A DNA stretch of 64,000 nt from Kitasatospora viridis (GTDB taxonomy: Bacteria; Actinomycetota; Actinomycetes; Streptomycetales; Streptomycetaceae): the NCBI RefSeq assembly GCF_007829815.1, contig NZ_VIWT01000001.1, positions 1,945,501 through 2,009,500 on the forward strand, given 5' to 3'. The position numbers were made by a program, and so were the translations under genes. The notes below the pieces were generated by a model that saw only the letters and a program-made list of their open reading frames with translations, had not been told where the DNA came from and searched no databases. Numbering within the stretch: the stretch's first letter is position 1; each line of letters begins with the position of its first letter. Below are positions 19,963 through 32,386 of this stretch, piece after piece.

Positions 19963-20556
19963 TCAGCCCTCGGGGGCCACCGGAGCAGGCGCCGCCGCGA
20001 CCGACTCGTTGAACCGGGCCAGCAGCCGGCCGAACCGGCTCAGGTCCGCCGGGTCCCAGCTGCACAGCATCTCCCGGAAGGAGGCCAGCCGGGCCTCGTG
20101 CGCACGGGCGTAGCGGCTCGCACCGTCCTCGGTGAGCGAGACCAGCGAGGCCCGGCCGTCCAGCGGGTCCGGCTCGCGGGAGACCAGGCCGAGCTCCTCC
20201 AGCGCCTTGATCTGGCGGCTGATGGTGGCCTTCCCGACGCCGAAGTGGCAGCCCACGTCGGTCACCCGGACCTGGCCGGCCTCGGCCAGGTGGGCCAGCA
20301 GCGAGTAGGCCATGCCCTCCAGCTGCGGGTGGACCAGCCGGGACATCTCCGCCGACCGGGCCCGGCCGCGCCGGAACATCACCGCCACCTCGCGCTCGAC
20401 CTCGCGGAAAGCCGCCTCCTGCCGCTGCGTCAGCCGATCGTCCACGCCCACCGTCCGGTTCGCCGCCAAGGCGCCGGCCCCCGGCGCGCGAACAGTATCC
20501 ACCAGGCCGCCACGGACCCCGCTCGGCGCGGGAGAGCCGATCCGGAAACCATTCAT
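19963..20556 (-). CDS. MarR family transcriptional regulator
   Basis: This protein of up to 197 aa has a winged-helix MarR domain, seen in VTDVGCHFGVGKATISRQIKALEELGLVSREPDPLDGRASLVSLT. The start is uncertain: ATG at 20556 is listed, an in-frame GTG lies at 20589, and GTG codons occur further in; none has a good ribosome site. The N-terminal 40 residues are unlike the family and may be untranslated. It is divergent from the DUF3533-like membrane gene and immediately upstream of the MFS gene, whose promoter carries two palindromic operators. Those operators are most likely its targets. Confidence 0.85.
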   Translation of the reverse strand: MNGFRIGSPAPSGVRGGLVDTVRAPGAGALAANRTVGVDDRLTQRQEAAFREVEREVAVMFRRGRARSAEMSRLVHPQLEGMAYSLLAHLAEAGQVRVTDVGCHFGVGKATISRQIKALEELGLVSREPDPLDGRASLVSLTEDGASRYARAHEARLASFREMLCSWDPADLSRFGRLLARFNESVAAAPAPVAPEG

Positions 20557-20612
20557 GTTATGAAGTGTCCGGTTACTCCCGTTTTCCACTCATCCGTCCA
20601 AGGGGGCATCAG

Positions 20613-21653
20613 ATGCCAGGATTCGTCGGCGAACTGAAGGACGCGGTCACCGGACGGGCCGCCGCCATGGTGATCGCCACCCTGCTGCTCCAACTCGGCT
20701 TCGTCGTCTCGTACGTCGGCGCGCTGCACCACCCGACGCCGCACCGGCTCTCCATCGGGGTGGCCGCGCCGGCCCAGGTGCAGCCACAGCTGATCGGCGC
20801 GCTGCGGCAGGTGCCGAACGACGCGGTCGAGCCCGTGCCGGTCGCCTCCGCAGCCGACGCCGAGGCCCGGATCAAGGACCAGAAGATCTACGCGGCGCTG
20901 CTCTTCGACCCGGCCGGCACCCAGGACGTGCTGCTGGTCGCCGACGCCCGCGGGCCCGCCGCCTCGGTCGCCGCCCAGACCATCGTGACCGCGCTGGAGC
21001 AGAGCCAGGGCCGCACCGTGCAGGTGCGCGACGTGGTGCCGCTGGCCGCCGGGGACGCCAAGGGGCTGTCCGCCTTCTACCTGGTGATCGGCTGGTGCGT
21101 CGGCGGCTACCTGGTCGCCTCGATCCTCGGCATCAGCGCCGGCTCGCGGCCCGCCAACCGCGACCGGGCGGTGATCCGCACCGGGGTGCTGGCGCTCTAC
21201 TCGCTCGCCGCCGGACTCGGCGGGGCGGTGATCGTCGGGCCGGTGCTGGGCGCGCTGCCCGGCAGCACCGCCGGGCTCTGGGGCGTGGGCAGCCTGGTCG
21301 TCTTCGCGGTCGGCGCGGTGACCATGGCGCTGCAGTGCCTCTTCGACATCGTCGGCATCGGACTCGCGGTGCTGCTCTTCGTGGTGCTCGGCAACCCGAG
21401 CGCGGGCGGCGTCTACCCGCCGCCGCTGCTGCCGCCGTTCTGGCGGGCGATCGGCGGCTGGCTGCCGAACGGCGCGGGCACCGACGCGGCCCGCTCGATC
21501 GCCTACTTCGGCGGCACGAACCTCACCGCGCCGCTGCTGGTGCTCTCCGCCTGGGCGGTGGCCGGGGTGGCCGTGGCCCTGCTCGCGGTGAGCCTGCGCC
21601 CGCGGAGCGGCCGGATGCCGGTGCCGGCCGCTCCGGCGGACAGCGCCGGGTGA
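20613..21653 (+). CDS. DUF3533-like (YhgE/Pip-type) membrane protein
   Basis: This 346-aa protein has one N-terminal membrane helix (about 17-38), an extracytoplasmic region of about 120 residues, and five or six C-terminal helices. This layout is like YhgE/Pip or ABC-2-type membrane proteins. It lacks an ATPase partner. It is divergent from marR, so it may also be in that regulator's circuit. The conserved GPVLGALPG and NPSAGGVYPPPLLPPFWRAI blocks are typical of actinobacterial members. Function is not known. Confidence 0.75.
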   Translation: MPGFVGELKDAVTGRAAAMVIATLLLQLGFVVSYVGALHHPTPHRLSIGVAAPAQVQPQLIGALRQVPNDAVEPVPVASAADAEARIKDQKIYAALLFDPAGTQDVLLVADARGPAASVAAQTIVTALEQSQGRTVQVRDVVPLAAGDAKGLSAFYLVIGWCVGGYLVASILGISAGSRPANRDRAVIRTGVLALYSLAAGLGGAVIVGPVLGALPGSTAGLWGVGSLVVFAVGAVTMALQCLFDIVGIGLAVLLFVVLGNPSAGGVYPPPLLPPFWRAIGGWLPNGAGTDAARSIAYFGGTNLTAPLLVLSAWAVAGVAVALLAVSLRPRSGRMPVPAAPADSAG

Positions 21654-21657
21654 ACCG

Positions 21658-22185
21658 TCAGCCCACCCGGGCCGGCGGCTCGCTCCGGTCGCCCTCGGCG
21701 TCGGTGGAGCGGGTGTTGGTGAAGACCCACTTCTTCATCGCCCAGTAGCGGAAGGCCATCGCGACCAGGGTGCCCAGGATCATGCCGCTGACGAAGTCGG
21801 CGACCTCCTGGGTGAAGTGGGTCACGCTGGGCTCGCGCAGGTTGAAGACGTAGCGGCTGACCATCAGCGGGAGGTCGTTCACGCCCACCGCGATCGCGCT
21901 GACCACGATGAACGGGATCGCCTCCTTGTGGCTGCCCTCGGAGCGGAACGACCACGCGCGGTTCCACAGGTAGGACACCACCGTCGCGGCGGCGGTGCCG
22001 ATGGTCAGCGCGACCACCGGCTTGTTCTGGCAGACGGTGTACTTGAGCGCATAGTTGATGATCATGGTCAGCACGAAACACGTGCCACCGACCACGAGGA
22101 ACTTCACCAGGCTGCGGTGCTGCACGAGGATGGGTCGCAGCGGCCCCGGCACCTTGGCCAGGGCTTTCTGTGTACGCGATGGCAT
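21658..22185 (-). CDS. GtrA family membrane protein
   Basis: This 175-aa protein has four membrane segments and the GtrA pattern KFLVVGGTCFVLTMIINYAL near the N terminus, with WNRAWSFRS after the second helix. GtrA proteins are thought to help flip or move polyprenyl-linked sugars for cell-surface glycosylation. It is convergent with the DUF3533-like gene, only 4 bp from its stop codon. A lon terminator hairpin lies upstream. Confidence 0.88.
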   Translation of the reverse strand: MPSRTQKALAKVPGPLRPILVQHRSLVKFLVVGGTCFVLTMIINYALKYTVCQNKPVVALTIGTAAATVVSYLWNRAWSFRSEGSHKEAIPFIVVSAIAVGVNDLPLMVSRYVFNLREPSVTHFTQEVADFVSGMILGTLVAMAFRYWAMKKWVFTNTRSTDAEGDRSEPPARVG

Positions 22186-22302
22186 TGGCGCAGTGTCGCA
22201 CAGGAACCCGGGGCACCGTGACCCGACTCCCCGCCCCGCCGCGCCGCGGCGGTACGGGTGGTAGGGGTCTGAATGTGGTAGTGCGGCGGCCCGGTCGACC
22301 CG

Positions 22303-22334
22303 GGTCCCGGGGCGCCGGTCGGCACCCCGGGACC
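22303..22334 (-). terminator. Hairpin terminator of lon
   Basis: A 10-bp stem, one mismatch and 3 further pairs with a 4-nt loop start 11 bp past the lon stop codon. It also lies within the 159-bp gap before gtrA. Confidence 0.6.
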
Positions 22335-22344
22335 GGACCGCTCG

Positions 22345-24753
22345 TCAGGCCGCCGCGCCCACCAGCACCGCCGCCGGCTCCAGGGCCAGCGCCAGCACCT
22401 CGCGGACGTCGGCGACCGGGTGGACGGTCAGGCGCTCCAGCACCTCGGCCGGGACGTCGTCCAGGTCGGCCTCGTTCCGCTTGGGGATGACCACCGTGGT
22501 GATCCCGGCCCGGTCGGCGGCGAGCAGCTTCTGCTTGACCCCGCCGATCGGCAGCACCCGGCCGGTCAGCGAGACCTCGCCGGTCATCGCCACGTCGGTG
22601 CGCACCTTGCGGCCGGAGAGCAGCGAGGCCAGCGCCGTGGTCATGGTGATGCCGGCGCTCGGACCGTCCTTGGGCACCGCGCCCGCCGGGACGTGCAGGT
22701 GGATCCCGCGCTCCCGCAGCCCGGTCACCGGCAGCTCCAGCTCGGCGCCGCGCGAGCGCAGGTAGGAGAGCGCGATGTGCGCGGACTCCTTCATCACGTC
22801 GCCCAGCTGGCCGGTCAGGGTCAGCCCGGTGGAGCCGGTCTCCGCGTCGGCCAGCGAGGCCTCGATGTAGAGGACGTCGCCGCCCGCGCCGGTGACCGCC
22901 AGCCCGGTGGCCACGCCGGGCACCGCGGTGCGGCGCTCGGTGGGCTCCTGGGCCGCCTCCGGGGTGTGGTGCGGCCGGCCGATCAGGCCGCGCAGGTCCG
23001 CCGCGCCGATCGCGGCGGGCAGCTCGCGCTCGCCGAGCTCGCTCTGCGCGGCCACCTTGCGCAGGATCCGGGCCACCGAGCGCTCCAGGTTCCGCACGCC
23101 GGCCTCCCGGGTGTACTCGGCGGCCAGCTTGCGCAGCGCGTCCTCGCCGACCACCACGTCCGCCGCGGTCAGCCCGGACCGCTCCAGCTGCCGGGGCAGC
23201 AGGTGGTCGCGGGCGATGACGACCTTCTCGTCCTCGGTGTAGCCGTCGAGGCGCACCAGCTCCATCCGGTCGAGCAGCGGCTCCGGGATGGCCTCCAGCA
23301 CGTTGGCGGTGGCCAGGAAGACCACGTCGGACAGGTCCAGCTCGACCTCCAGGTAGTGGTCCCGGAAGGTGTGGTTCTGCGCCGGGTCCAGCACCTCCAG
23401 CAGGGCCGCCGCCGGGTCGCCGCGGTAGTCCGAGCCGACCTTGTCGATCTCGTCCAGCAGCACGACCGGGTTCATCGAGCCGGCCTCCTTGACGGCCCGC
23501 ACGATCCGGCCGGGCAGCGCGCCGACGTAGGTGCGCCGGTGGCCGCGGATCTCCGCCTCGTCCCGGACGCCGCCGAGCGCGACCCGCACGAAGTCGCGGC
23601 CCATCGCGCGGGCCACGCTCTCGCCGAGCGAGGTCTTGCCCACCCCGGGCGGGCCGACCAGCGCCAGCACCGCGCCTCCCCGGCGCCCGCCGACCAGGCT
23701 CAGCCCCTGGTCGGCCCGCCGCTTGCGCACGGCCAGGTACTCGACGATCCGGTCCTTCACGTCGGCGAGGCCGGCGTGGTCGGCGTCCAGCACGGCGCGG
23801 GCGCCGGCGACGTCGTAGGCGTCCTCGCTGCGGGTGTTCCAGGGCAGTTCCAGCACGGTGTCCAGCCAGGTGCGGATCCACGAGCCCTCGGGCGACTGGT
23901 CGGAGCTGCGCTCCAGCTTGTCGACCTCCTTGAGCGCGGCCTCGCGGACCTTCTCGGGCAGGTCGGCGGCCTCCACCCGGGCGCGGTAGTCGCCCTCCTC
24001 GTCGACGGCCTCGCCGTTCAGCTCGGCCAGCTCCTTGCGCACCGCCTCCAGCTGGCGGCGGAGCAGGAACTCCTTCTGCTGCTTGGCGACGCCCTCCTCG
24101 ACGTCCTTGCGGATGGTGTCGTTGACCTCCTCCTCGGCGAGGTGGTCCCTGAGCAGCTGCAGGGCGAACTCCAGCCGGGCCACCTGGTCGGCCTCCAGCA
24201 GCACCTTGAGCTTCTGCTCGGCGGTGGCGAAGGGCGCGTAGCCGATGTTGTCGGCGAGCTCGCCGACGCCCTCGATCTGGGCCACCCGGTCGACGATCTG
24301 CCAGGCGCCGCGCTTGCGCAGCCACTCGGTGGAGACCGCCTTGTACTCCTTGACCAGCTCGGCGGCCCGGCCGGCCACCGGCACGCCGACCGAGGACTCC
24401 TTGAACGGCGTGGTCTCCACCCAGAGCGCGGCGCCCGGTCCGGTGGTGCCGGCGCCGATCCGCACCCGGCGGACGGCCCGGACCAGCGCGGCCGGCTCCC
24501 CGTCGGCCAGCCGGCCGACCTGCTCGACGGTGGCCAGGGTGCCGGCCGCCGCGTACGAACCGTCGAGCCGCGGCACCAGCAGCACCTGCGGCTTGCCGCC
24601 GTCCACCGAGGCCCGCGCGGCGGCCCGGGCGGCCTCGACGGCGGCCCGCACCTCGGTGTCCTTGAGGTCCAGCGGCACCACCATGCCGGGCAGCACCACC
24701 TCGTCGTCGAGGGGCAGCACGGGCAGGGTGAGCGAAGCGGACGTCGATGCCAT
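22345..24753 (-). CDS. lon: ATP-dependent protease Lon
   Basis: This 802-aa protein has an N-terminal substrate-binding LON domain (about 10-200), a coiled-coil part, an AAA+ domain with Walker [10 protein letters not shown] (about 362-370), and a C-terminal protease domain. The catalytic Ser699 is in [14 protein letters not shown], with a Lys about 43 residues later in the usual dyad. It degrades misfolded and selected regulatory proteins in the cytoplasm. The start MASTSAS follows GGGGAGA by 4 nt. Upstream is a HAIR-like element, consistent with the HspR control known for Streptomyces lon. Confidence 0.97.
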   Translation of the reverse strand: MASTSASLTLPVLPLDDEVVLPGMVVPLDLKDTEVRAAVEAARAAARASVDGGKPQVLLVPRLDGSYAAAGTLATVEQVGRLADGEPAALVRAVRRVRIGAGTTGPGAALWVETTPFKESSVGVPVAGRAAELVKEYKAVSTEWLRKRGAWQIVDRVAQIEGVGELADNIGYAPFATAEQKLKVLLEADQVARLEFALQLLRDHLAEEEVNDTIRKDVEEGVAKQQKEFLLRRQLEAVRKELAELNGEAVDEEGDYRARVEAADLPEKVREAALKEVDKLERSSDQSPEGSWIRTWLDTVLELPWNTRSEDAYDVAGARAVLDADHAGLADVKDRIVEYLAVRKRRADQGLSLVGGRRGGAVLALVGPPGVGKTSLGESVARAMGRDFVRVALGGVRDEAEIRGHRRTYVGALPGRIVRAVKEAGSMNPVVLLDEIDKVGSDYRGDPAAALLEVLDPAQNHTFRDHYLEVELDLSDVVFLATANVLEAIPEPLLDRMELVRLDGYTEDEKVVIARDHLLPRQLERSGLTAADVVVGEDALRKLAAEYTREAGVRNLERSVARILRKVAAQSELGERELPAAIGAADLRGLIGRPHHTPEAAQEPTERRTAVPGVATGLAVTGAGGDVLYIEASLADAETGSTGLTLTGQLGDVMKESAHIALSYLRSRGAELELPVTGLRERGIHLHVPAGAVPKDGPSAGITMTTALASLLSGRKVRTDVAMTGEVSLTGRVLPIGGVKQKLLAADRAGITTVVIPKRNEADLDDVPAEVLERLTVHPVADVREVLALALEPAAVLVGAAA

Positions 24754-24764
24754 GATCTCTCCCC

Positions 24765-24795
24765 AGTCAGTGAACTTGAGTCGCACTGACTAAGG
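24765..24795. promoter_or_regulatory. HAIR-like HspR operator overlapping a second palindrome
   Basis: CTTGAGT (24775-24781), 7 nt, then ACTAAGG (24789-24795) matches the HspR box CTTGAGT-N7-ACTCAAG with two mismatches in the second half. Interleaved with it is a perfect 8-bp inverted repeat, AGTCAGTG (24765-24772) with CACTGACT (24784-24791). The elements lie 12-42 bp before the lon start. Confidence 0.65.
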
Positions 24796-24875
24796 CTTGG
24801 CGGAGGCGGGATGTTCCCCCCGCCCTGTTCGCCCTGAGCGATCAGCTGCCATGAGCGATCAGCCGGACTGGGCGA

Positions 24876-25661
24876 TCACCCGGCGGCGGCCGACCCGGTC
24901 GCCTGCTGGGCCGCCGGCTTGGGTGCCGCCTTGCTGAACCGGGGCACCCGCAGCCGGTCGCCCGACCGGCTGCGCGGCGGCCGCCGCACCACTCCCCAGA
25001 GCGCCACCCCGACCAGCAGCGCGGTCGGGTGCCCGACCGCGGTGACCAGGTCCTGGTCGGTCTGGATCTGGTGCACGATCAGCAGCACCCCGCCGGCCAG
25101 CACGAGCAGCCGCCCGGGCCAGCGGAACAGCCCGGCCAGCGCGCCGAGGCTGGCCAGCACGCCGTAGCTGACCCCGATGTCGAGCTCGTCCAGCATGCTC
25201 ACCGGCTCGTGGCCGGTGGCCACCGCGATCGCCACCACGCCCTGCGAGAGCAGCGTGCCGATCACGTGGCCGGACCAGAAGACGAGCACCGCCCGGCGCC
25301 AGCCGACCTTGCGCTCCAGTGGCGCGACGGTGAAGGCGAAGCCCCACAGGTAGGGCATCCAGACCGGCCCGGCCACCCACATGCCGCTCATCACCAGCGA
25401 GCGCAGGGGCGTGTGCAGCAGGTGGTGGCCGTCGGTGCTGGACATCGTCTGCAGCTGCCTGACCAGCGCCGGGTCGCCGAACCGGGCGAACAGCGTGGTG
25501 CCCGCGAGCAGTGCGAGGTAGAGCAGCGCGAAGGGGTTGCGCCGGGGCGTGGGCACCCGGTCCAGCACCCACTCCAGCGGGCCCGAGCGCAGGCCGTGCC
25601 GCAGCCCGGCGTAGGGCGCCCGCGGGCCGTGCGACCCGGGGGCTCCGGATGCCTCAGCCAT
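24876..25661 (-). CDS. Rhomboid-like membrane protein, second copy
   Basis: This 261-aa integral membrane protein is a paralogue of 1946-2629. It has about six hydrophobic segments, the block SMLDELDIGVSY with Ser165, and a late GHPTALLVG with His211. These positions correspond to the possible rhomboid Ser/His dyad. The ATG follows GGAGG. It lies 122 bp upstream of lon on the same strand, and the HAIR-like element falls in the gap, so lon can be transcribed separately. As with its paralogue, protease activity is unproven. Confidence 0.75.
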   Translation of the reverse strand: MAEASGAPGSHGPRAPYAGLRHGLRSGPLEWVLDRVPTPRRNPFALLYLALLAGTTLFARFGDPALVRQLQTMSSTDGHHLLHTPLRSLVMSGMWVAGPVWMPYLWGFAFTVAPLERKVGWRRAVLVFWSGHVIGTLLSQGVVAIAVATGHEPVSMLDELDIGVSYGVLASLGALAGLFRWPGRLLVLAGGVLLIVHQIQTDQDLVTAVGHPTALLVGVALWGVVRRPPRSRSGDRLRVPRFSKAAPKPAAQQATGSAAAG

Positions 25662-26185
25662 TCCGCCTCCGTCCCGTACCGCCCCCGCCGGACCCGGTGG
25701 GTCCGTCTCGGCGGCACGCTCGCTCCGCGTGCACACCGTGCCATCACTGACCGGTTTCGTCCACGGTAGGCGTCGGGTCTGAGAGCCGTCTGAGGAAGCA
25801 CCCGTCTTGCCCGTTACGGCAGTTCAGCAGTTGGTCCAGACCAACGCCCGATCCATCCTGGCTGCTGGGGGCGGCCGCACGTCAGCGCATACACACCGTT
25901 ACGGTGGTGCGACATGGACGGGTAAGGTAGCGCCCCGTGCCGGTCCCGGGGCGTGCGCACGACCGGCTGACCCGAAATTCCTCGGGTCCGCCTGTCGGGG
26001 TTCGCCCGAGGTCCGTACGCTGCGGTGTGAGTGCATGTCGGAAGGCGGCCCAGCAGCCGCCGTCCGACCGGGTCGGCGGAGCCCGGGGCGATCTCGACCG
26101 GCACGGATGTAAACGACGGAACAAGACTACGAGCGGTGCCCGCCACTCCCACAGATGGCGGCCCGCAGGCCCTGGGGGCGGTGGC
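25662..26185. other. Long divergent intergenic region before the two-component system
   Basis: This 524-bp stretch between the rhomboid-like gene and the response regulator holds no convincing gene. It contains one strong DasR-type site (25830-25845) and a weak 7-bp inverted repeat (25980-25986 with 26005-26011). Part is probably the 5' leader of the two-component operon. Confidence 0.5.
25830..25845. promoter_or_regulatory. Isolated DasR-type site (dre)
   Basis: GTTGGTCCAGACCAAC is symmetrical at all but one position and matches the DasR operator core TGGTCTAGACCA with one change. It lies 169 bp before the rhomboid-like gene and 341 bp before the response regulator. Confidence 0.6.
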
Positions 26186-26923
26186 GTGACCGTGACAGAA
26201 ATTCAACAGGACACCGGTACGAGCGGTGTGATCGCACAACGACGCGTCCTGGTGGTGGAGGACGAGCCCACCATCGCCGAGTCGATCGCGGCCCGGTTGG
26301 GCGCGGAGGGCTTCAAGGTGGCCGTCGCGCACGACGGCCCCGGCGCGGTGGACGGGTTCCACACCTGGCAGCCCGACCTGGTGGTGCTCGACATCATGCT
26401 GCCCGGCTTCGACGGCCTCGAAGTGTGCCGCCGGATCCAGGCGCAGCGCCCGGTGCCGGTGCTGATGCTCACCGCCCGGGACGACGAGACCGACCTGCTG
26501 GTCGGCCTCGGCGTGGGCGCCGACGACTACATGACGAAGCCGTTCTCGATGCGCGAGCTGGCGGCCCGGGTCAACGTGCTGCTGCGCCGGGTCGAGCGGG
26601 CCCAGCAGGCGGCCCGCACTCCCGCGCTGGGCAGCCTGCGGTTCGGCGAACTGGAGATCGACCACGTGCAGCGCCGCGTCCGGCTCGGCTCGGGCGACGT
26701 GCACCTGACCCCGACCGAGTTCGACCTGCTGGCCTGCCTGGCCGCCCAGCCGCGCGCGGTGCTCACCCGCGAGCAGCTGCTGGCCGAGGTCTGGGACTGG
26801 ACCGACGCCTCCGGCACCCGGACGGTGGACAGCCACGTGAAGGCGCTGCGGCGCAAGATCGGCGCGACCTGGATCCGCACGGTGCACGGTGTGGGCTACG
26901 CGCTGGAAGCCCCGGTCGGGTGA
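26186..26923 (+). CDS. OmpR-family response regulator
   Basis: This 245-aa protein has a receiver domain (about 18-130) with phospho-acceptor Asp69 in LVVLDIMLPG, Thr96 and Lys118 in DDYMTKPF, and a C-terminal winged-helix DNA-binding domain with LTPTEFDLLACLA and TRTVDSHVKALRRKIG. The GTG at 26186 is chosen; a second GTG two codons later is possible. The partner kinase starts 64 bp downstream. It is syntenic, from memory, with the S. coelicolor pair between lon and kgd. Targets are not known. Confidence 0.92.
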   Translation: MTVTEIQQDTGTSGVIAQRRVLVVEDEPTIAESIAARLGAEGFKVAVAHDGPGAVDGFHTWQPDLVVLDIMLPGFDGLEVCRRIQAQRPVPVLMLTARDDETDLLVGLGVGADDYMTKPFSMRELAARVNVLLRRVERAQQAARTPALGSLRFGELEIDHVQRRVRLGSGDVHLTPTEFDLLACLAAQPRAVLTREQLLAEVWDWTDASGTRTVDSHVKALRRKIGATWIRTVHGVGYALEAPVG

Positions 26924-26987
26924 CGGCGGCACGAGCGGGCCGGACCGGCCCGCAGGCCGTGGCCGCCGGCACGGGAGCCGGGCACAG

Positions 26988-28130
26988 ATGACGAGCAGCA
27001 ACACCGAGGTCGACCCGCCCGCGCGGCTCGGCCGCACCGGCCGGTTCGCCGCGCGGGTGTGGGCCGCGGTCAGACCGCTGGACCCGGTCCGCTCCATCAA
27101 GGGCAAGCTGGGTCTGCTGGTCATCATCGCGGTGGCGATCGCCACCGGCCTGATGGTGATCGCGATCCGGTCCGAGACCCAGGTGCGGGTGATCCTGGTC
27201 TTCTCGATGATCGCCTCGCTGCTCTTCATGCAGATCCTGGCGCACACCCTGACGGCGCCGCTGCGCGAGATGACGGCGGCCGCCCGGGCGATGGCCGGCG
27301 GCGACTACAGCCGCCGGGTCAAGGCCCCCTCGCGGGACGAGATCGGCGAGCTGGCGGCCACCTTCAACCGGATGGCCGCCGACCTGGAGGCCGCCGACCG
27401 GCACCGCCGCGAGCTGGTGGCCAACGTCTCGCACGAACTGCGCACGCCGATCGCGGCGCTGCAGGCGGTGCTGGAGAACATGGTGGACGGGGTGGTGCCC
27501 CCGGACTCCGCCACCCTGGGCGCCGCGCTGGAGCAGACCGAGCGGCTCGGCCGGCTGGTCACCCACCTGCTCGACCTGTCCAAGCTGGACGACGGCGTGG
27601 TGCCCCTGGACGCCCGCGAGTTCGAGGTGGAGCCGTTCCTGGCCGGCGTGCTGCGCGGCCTGACCGTGGACGGCGCGACGGCCGGCGGCGCCTGGAGCCG
27701 CCGGGGCGACGTGCGGCTGAGCCTGGACGTGCAGCCGGCCGCGCTGACCGCGGTGGCCGACCCGGAGCGGCTGCACCAGGTGGTGGCGAACCTGGTGGAC
27801 AACGCCTGCAAGCACTCCCCCGCCGACGGGCTGGTCACCGTCCGGGCCCGGGCGGGCGAGGGGCTGCGGGCGCTGCTGCTGGAGGTGGAGGACCAGGGGC
27901 CGGGGATCCCGGCCCAGGACCGCACCCGGGTCTTCGACCGGTTCAGCCGCTCCGGCACCGCGACCGCCTCCGGTCCCGGCAGCGACGGCGGCACCGGGCT
28001 CGGCCTGGCGATCGCGCGCTGGGCGGTGGACCTGCACGGCGGTCGGATCGCGGTGGCGGACGGCACCCAGGGCTGTCTGATCCAGGTGGCGCTGCCGGGC
28101 GACGCCGCGCCGGTGCCGCGCCCGCTCTGA
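26988..28130 (+). CDS. Sensor histidine kinase with minimal extracytoplasmic loop
   Basis: This 380-aa membrane kinase has two membrane helices (about 41-61 and 67-86) joined by only about six residues, a HAMP domain (about 87-138), a HisKA domain with His149 in VANVSHELRTP, and a C-terminal ATPase domain with NLVDNACKHS, DQGPGIP and GTGLGLAIARW. The lack of a sensing loop suggests it detects a membrane-level signal or works with another membrane protein. It is co-transcribed with the response regulator upstream. Confidence 0.92.
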   Translation: MTSSNTEVDPPARLGRTGRFAARVWAAVRPLDPVRSIKGKLGLLVIIAVAIATGLMVIAIRSETQVRVILVFSMIASLLFMQILAHTLTAPLREMTAAARAMAGGDYSRRVKAPSRDEIGELAATFNRMAADLEAADRHRRELVANVSHELRTPIAALQAVLENMVDGVVPPDSATLGAALEQTERLGRLVTHLLDLSKLDDGVVPLDAREFEVEPFLAGVLRGLTVDGATAGGAWSRRGDVRLSLDVQPAALTAVADPERLHQVVANLVDNACKHSPADGLVTVRARAGEGLRALLLEVEDQGPGIPAQDRTRVFDRFSRSGTATASGPGSDGGTGLGLAIARWAVDLHGGRIAVADGTQGCLIQVALPGDAAPVPRPL

Positions 28131-28154
28131 GCGCACCGCGACGACCCGCGCACG

Positions 28155-28181
28155 GGCCCCCGGGAACGCCTCCCGGGGGCC
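28155..28181 (+). terminator. Terminator of the two-component operon
   Basis: An 11-bp GC-rich stem (28155-28165 with 28171-28181) and 5-nt loop start 25 bp past the kinase stop. Confidence 0.7.
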
Positions 28182-28524
28182 TGTCCACTGTGGGGTCCGA
28201 CACATCCGGGACACGCACTGTCCACCCCGGCCAGGCTTGTCACACAATTGCGACATCTCGGTGATCGACAGCCAATGACTGATCGCACCCGGCCAATACC
28301 GTGGTGTTCTGTCCGGTTTGATGACGATTCATCCCCCACGAAGCGCTGCGCGTTTCCCCACGAAGCCGCACTTCTAACGCAAAAATCCGGCCAATCTCGC
28401 TCAACGGACTGTGATCTGGACGACGCAGACCCCCCGGGGACTGCGCGATCACTGGTCAGGGGCGTAGCCTTAATCCCCGCTGTCCAAACATCCCAAAAGG
28501 AAGCGGAAGAGGGCGGTTGCCGCC
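28182..28524. other. kgd upstream region
   Basis: This gene-free stretch precedes kgd. It is less GC-rich than its surroundings, as expected for a promoter region. A possible -10 (TAGCCT) lies near 28467. I see no confident operator. Confidence 0.4.
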
Positions 28525-32304
<3,780 letters not shown>

Positions 32305-32337
32305 CGAGGCACAGCCTGACATCACGTCAGTAACGGT

Positions 32338-32371
32338 GCGGGGCCCGGCCTGATCACAGGCCGGGCCCCGC
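32338..32371 (+). terminator. kgd terminator just before the kinase gene
   Basis: A perfect 15-bp stem (32338-32352 with 32357-32371) and ATCA loop lie 34 bp past the kgd stop and only 16 bp before the kinase start. Confidence 0.75.
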
Positions 32372-32386
32372 GCTAATCTCTGCGCC

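Noticed and set aside
28225..28260. Palindrome in the kgd upstream region (TGTCACACAATTGCGACA)
   Set aside because: Symmetry fails at several inner positions, so it is not a convincing operator.
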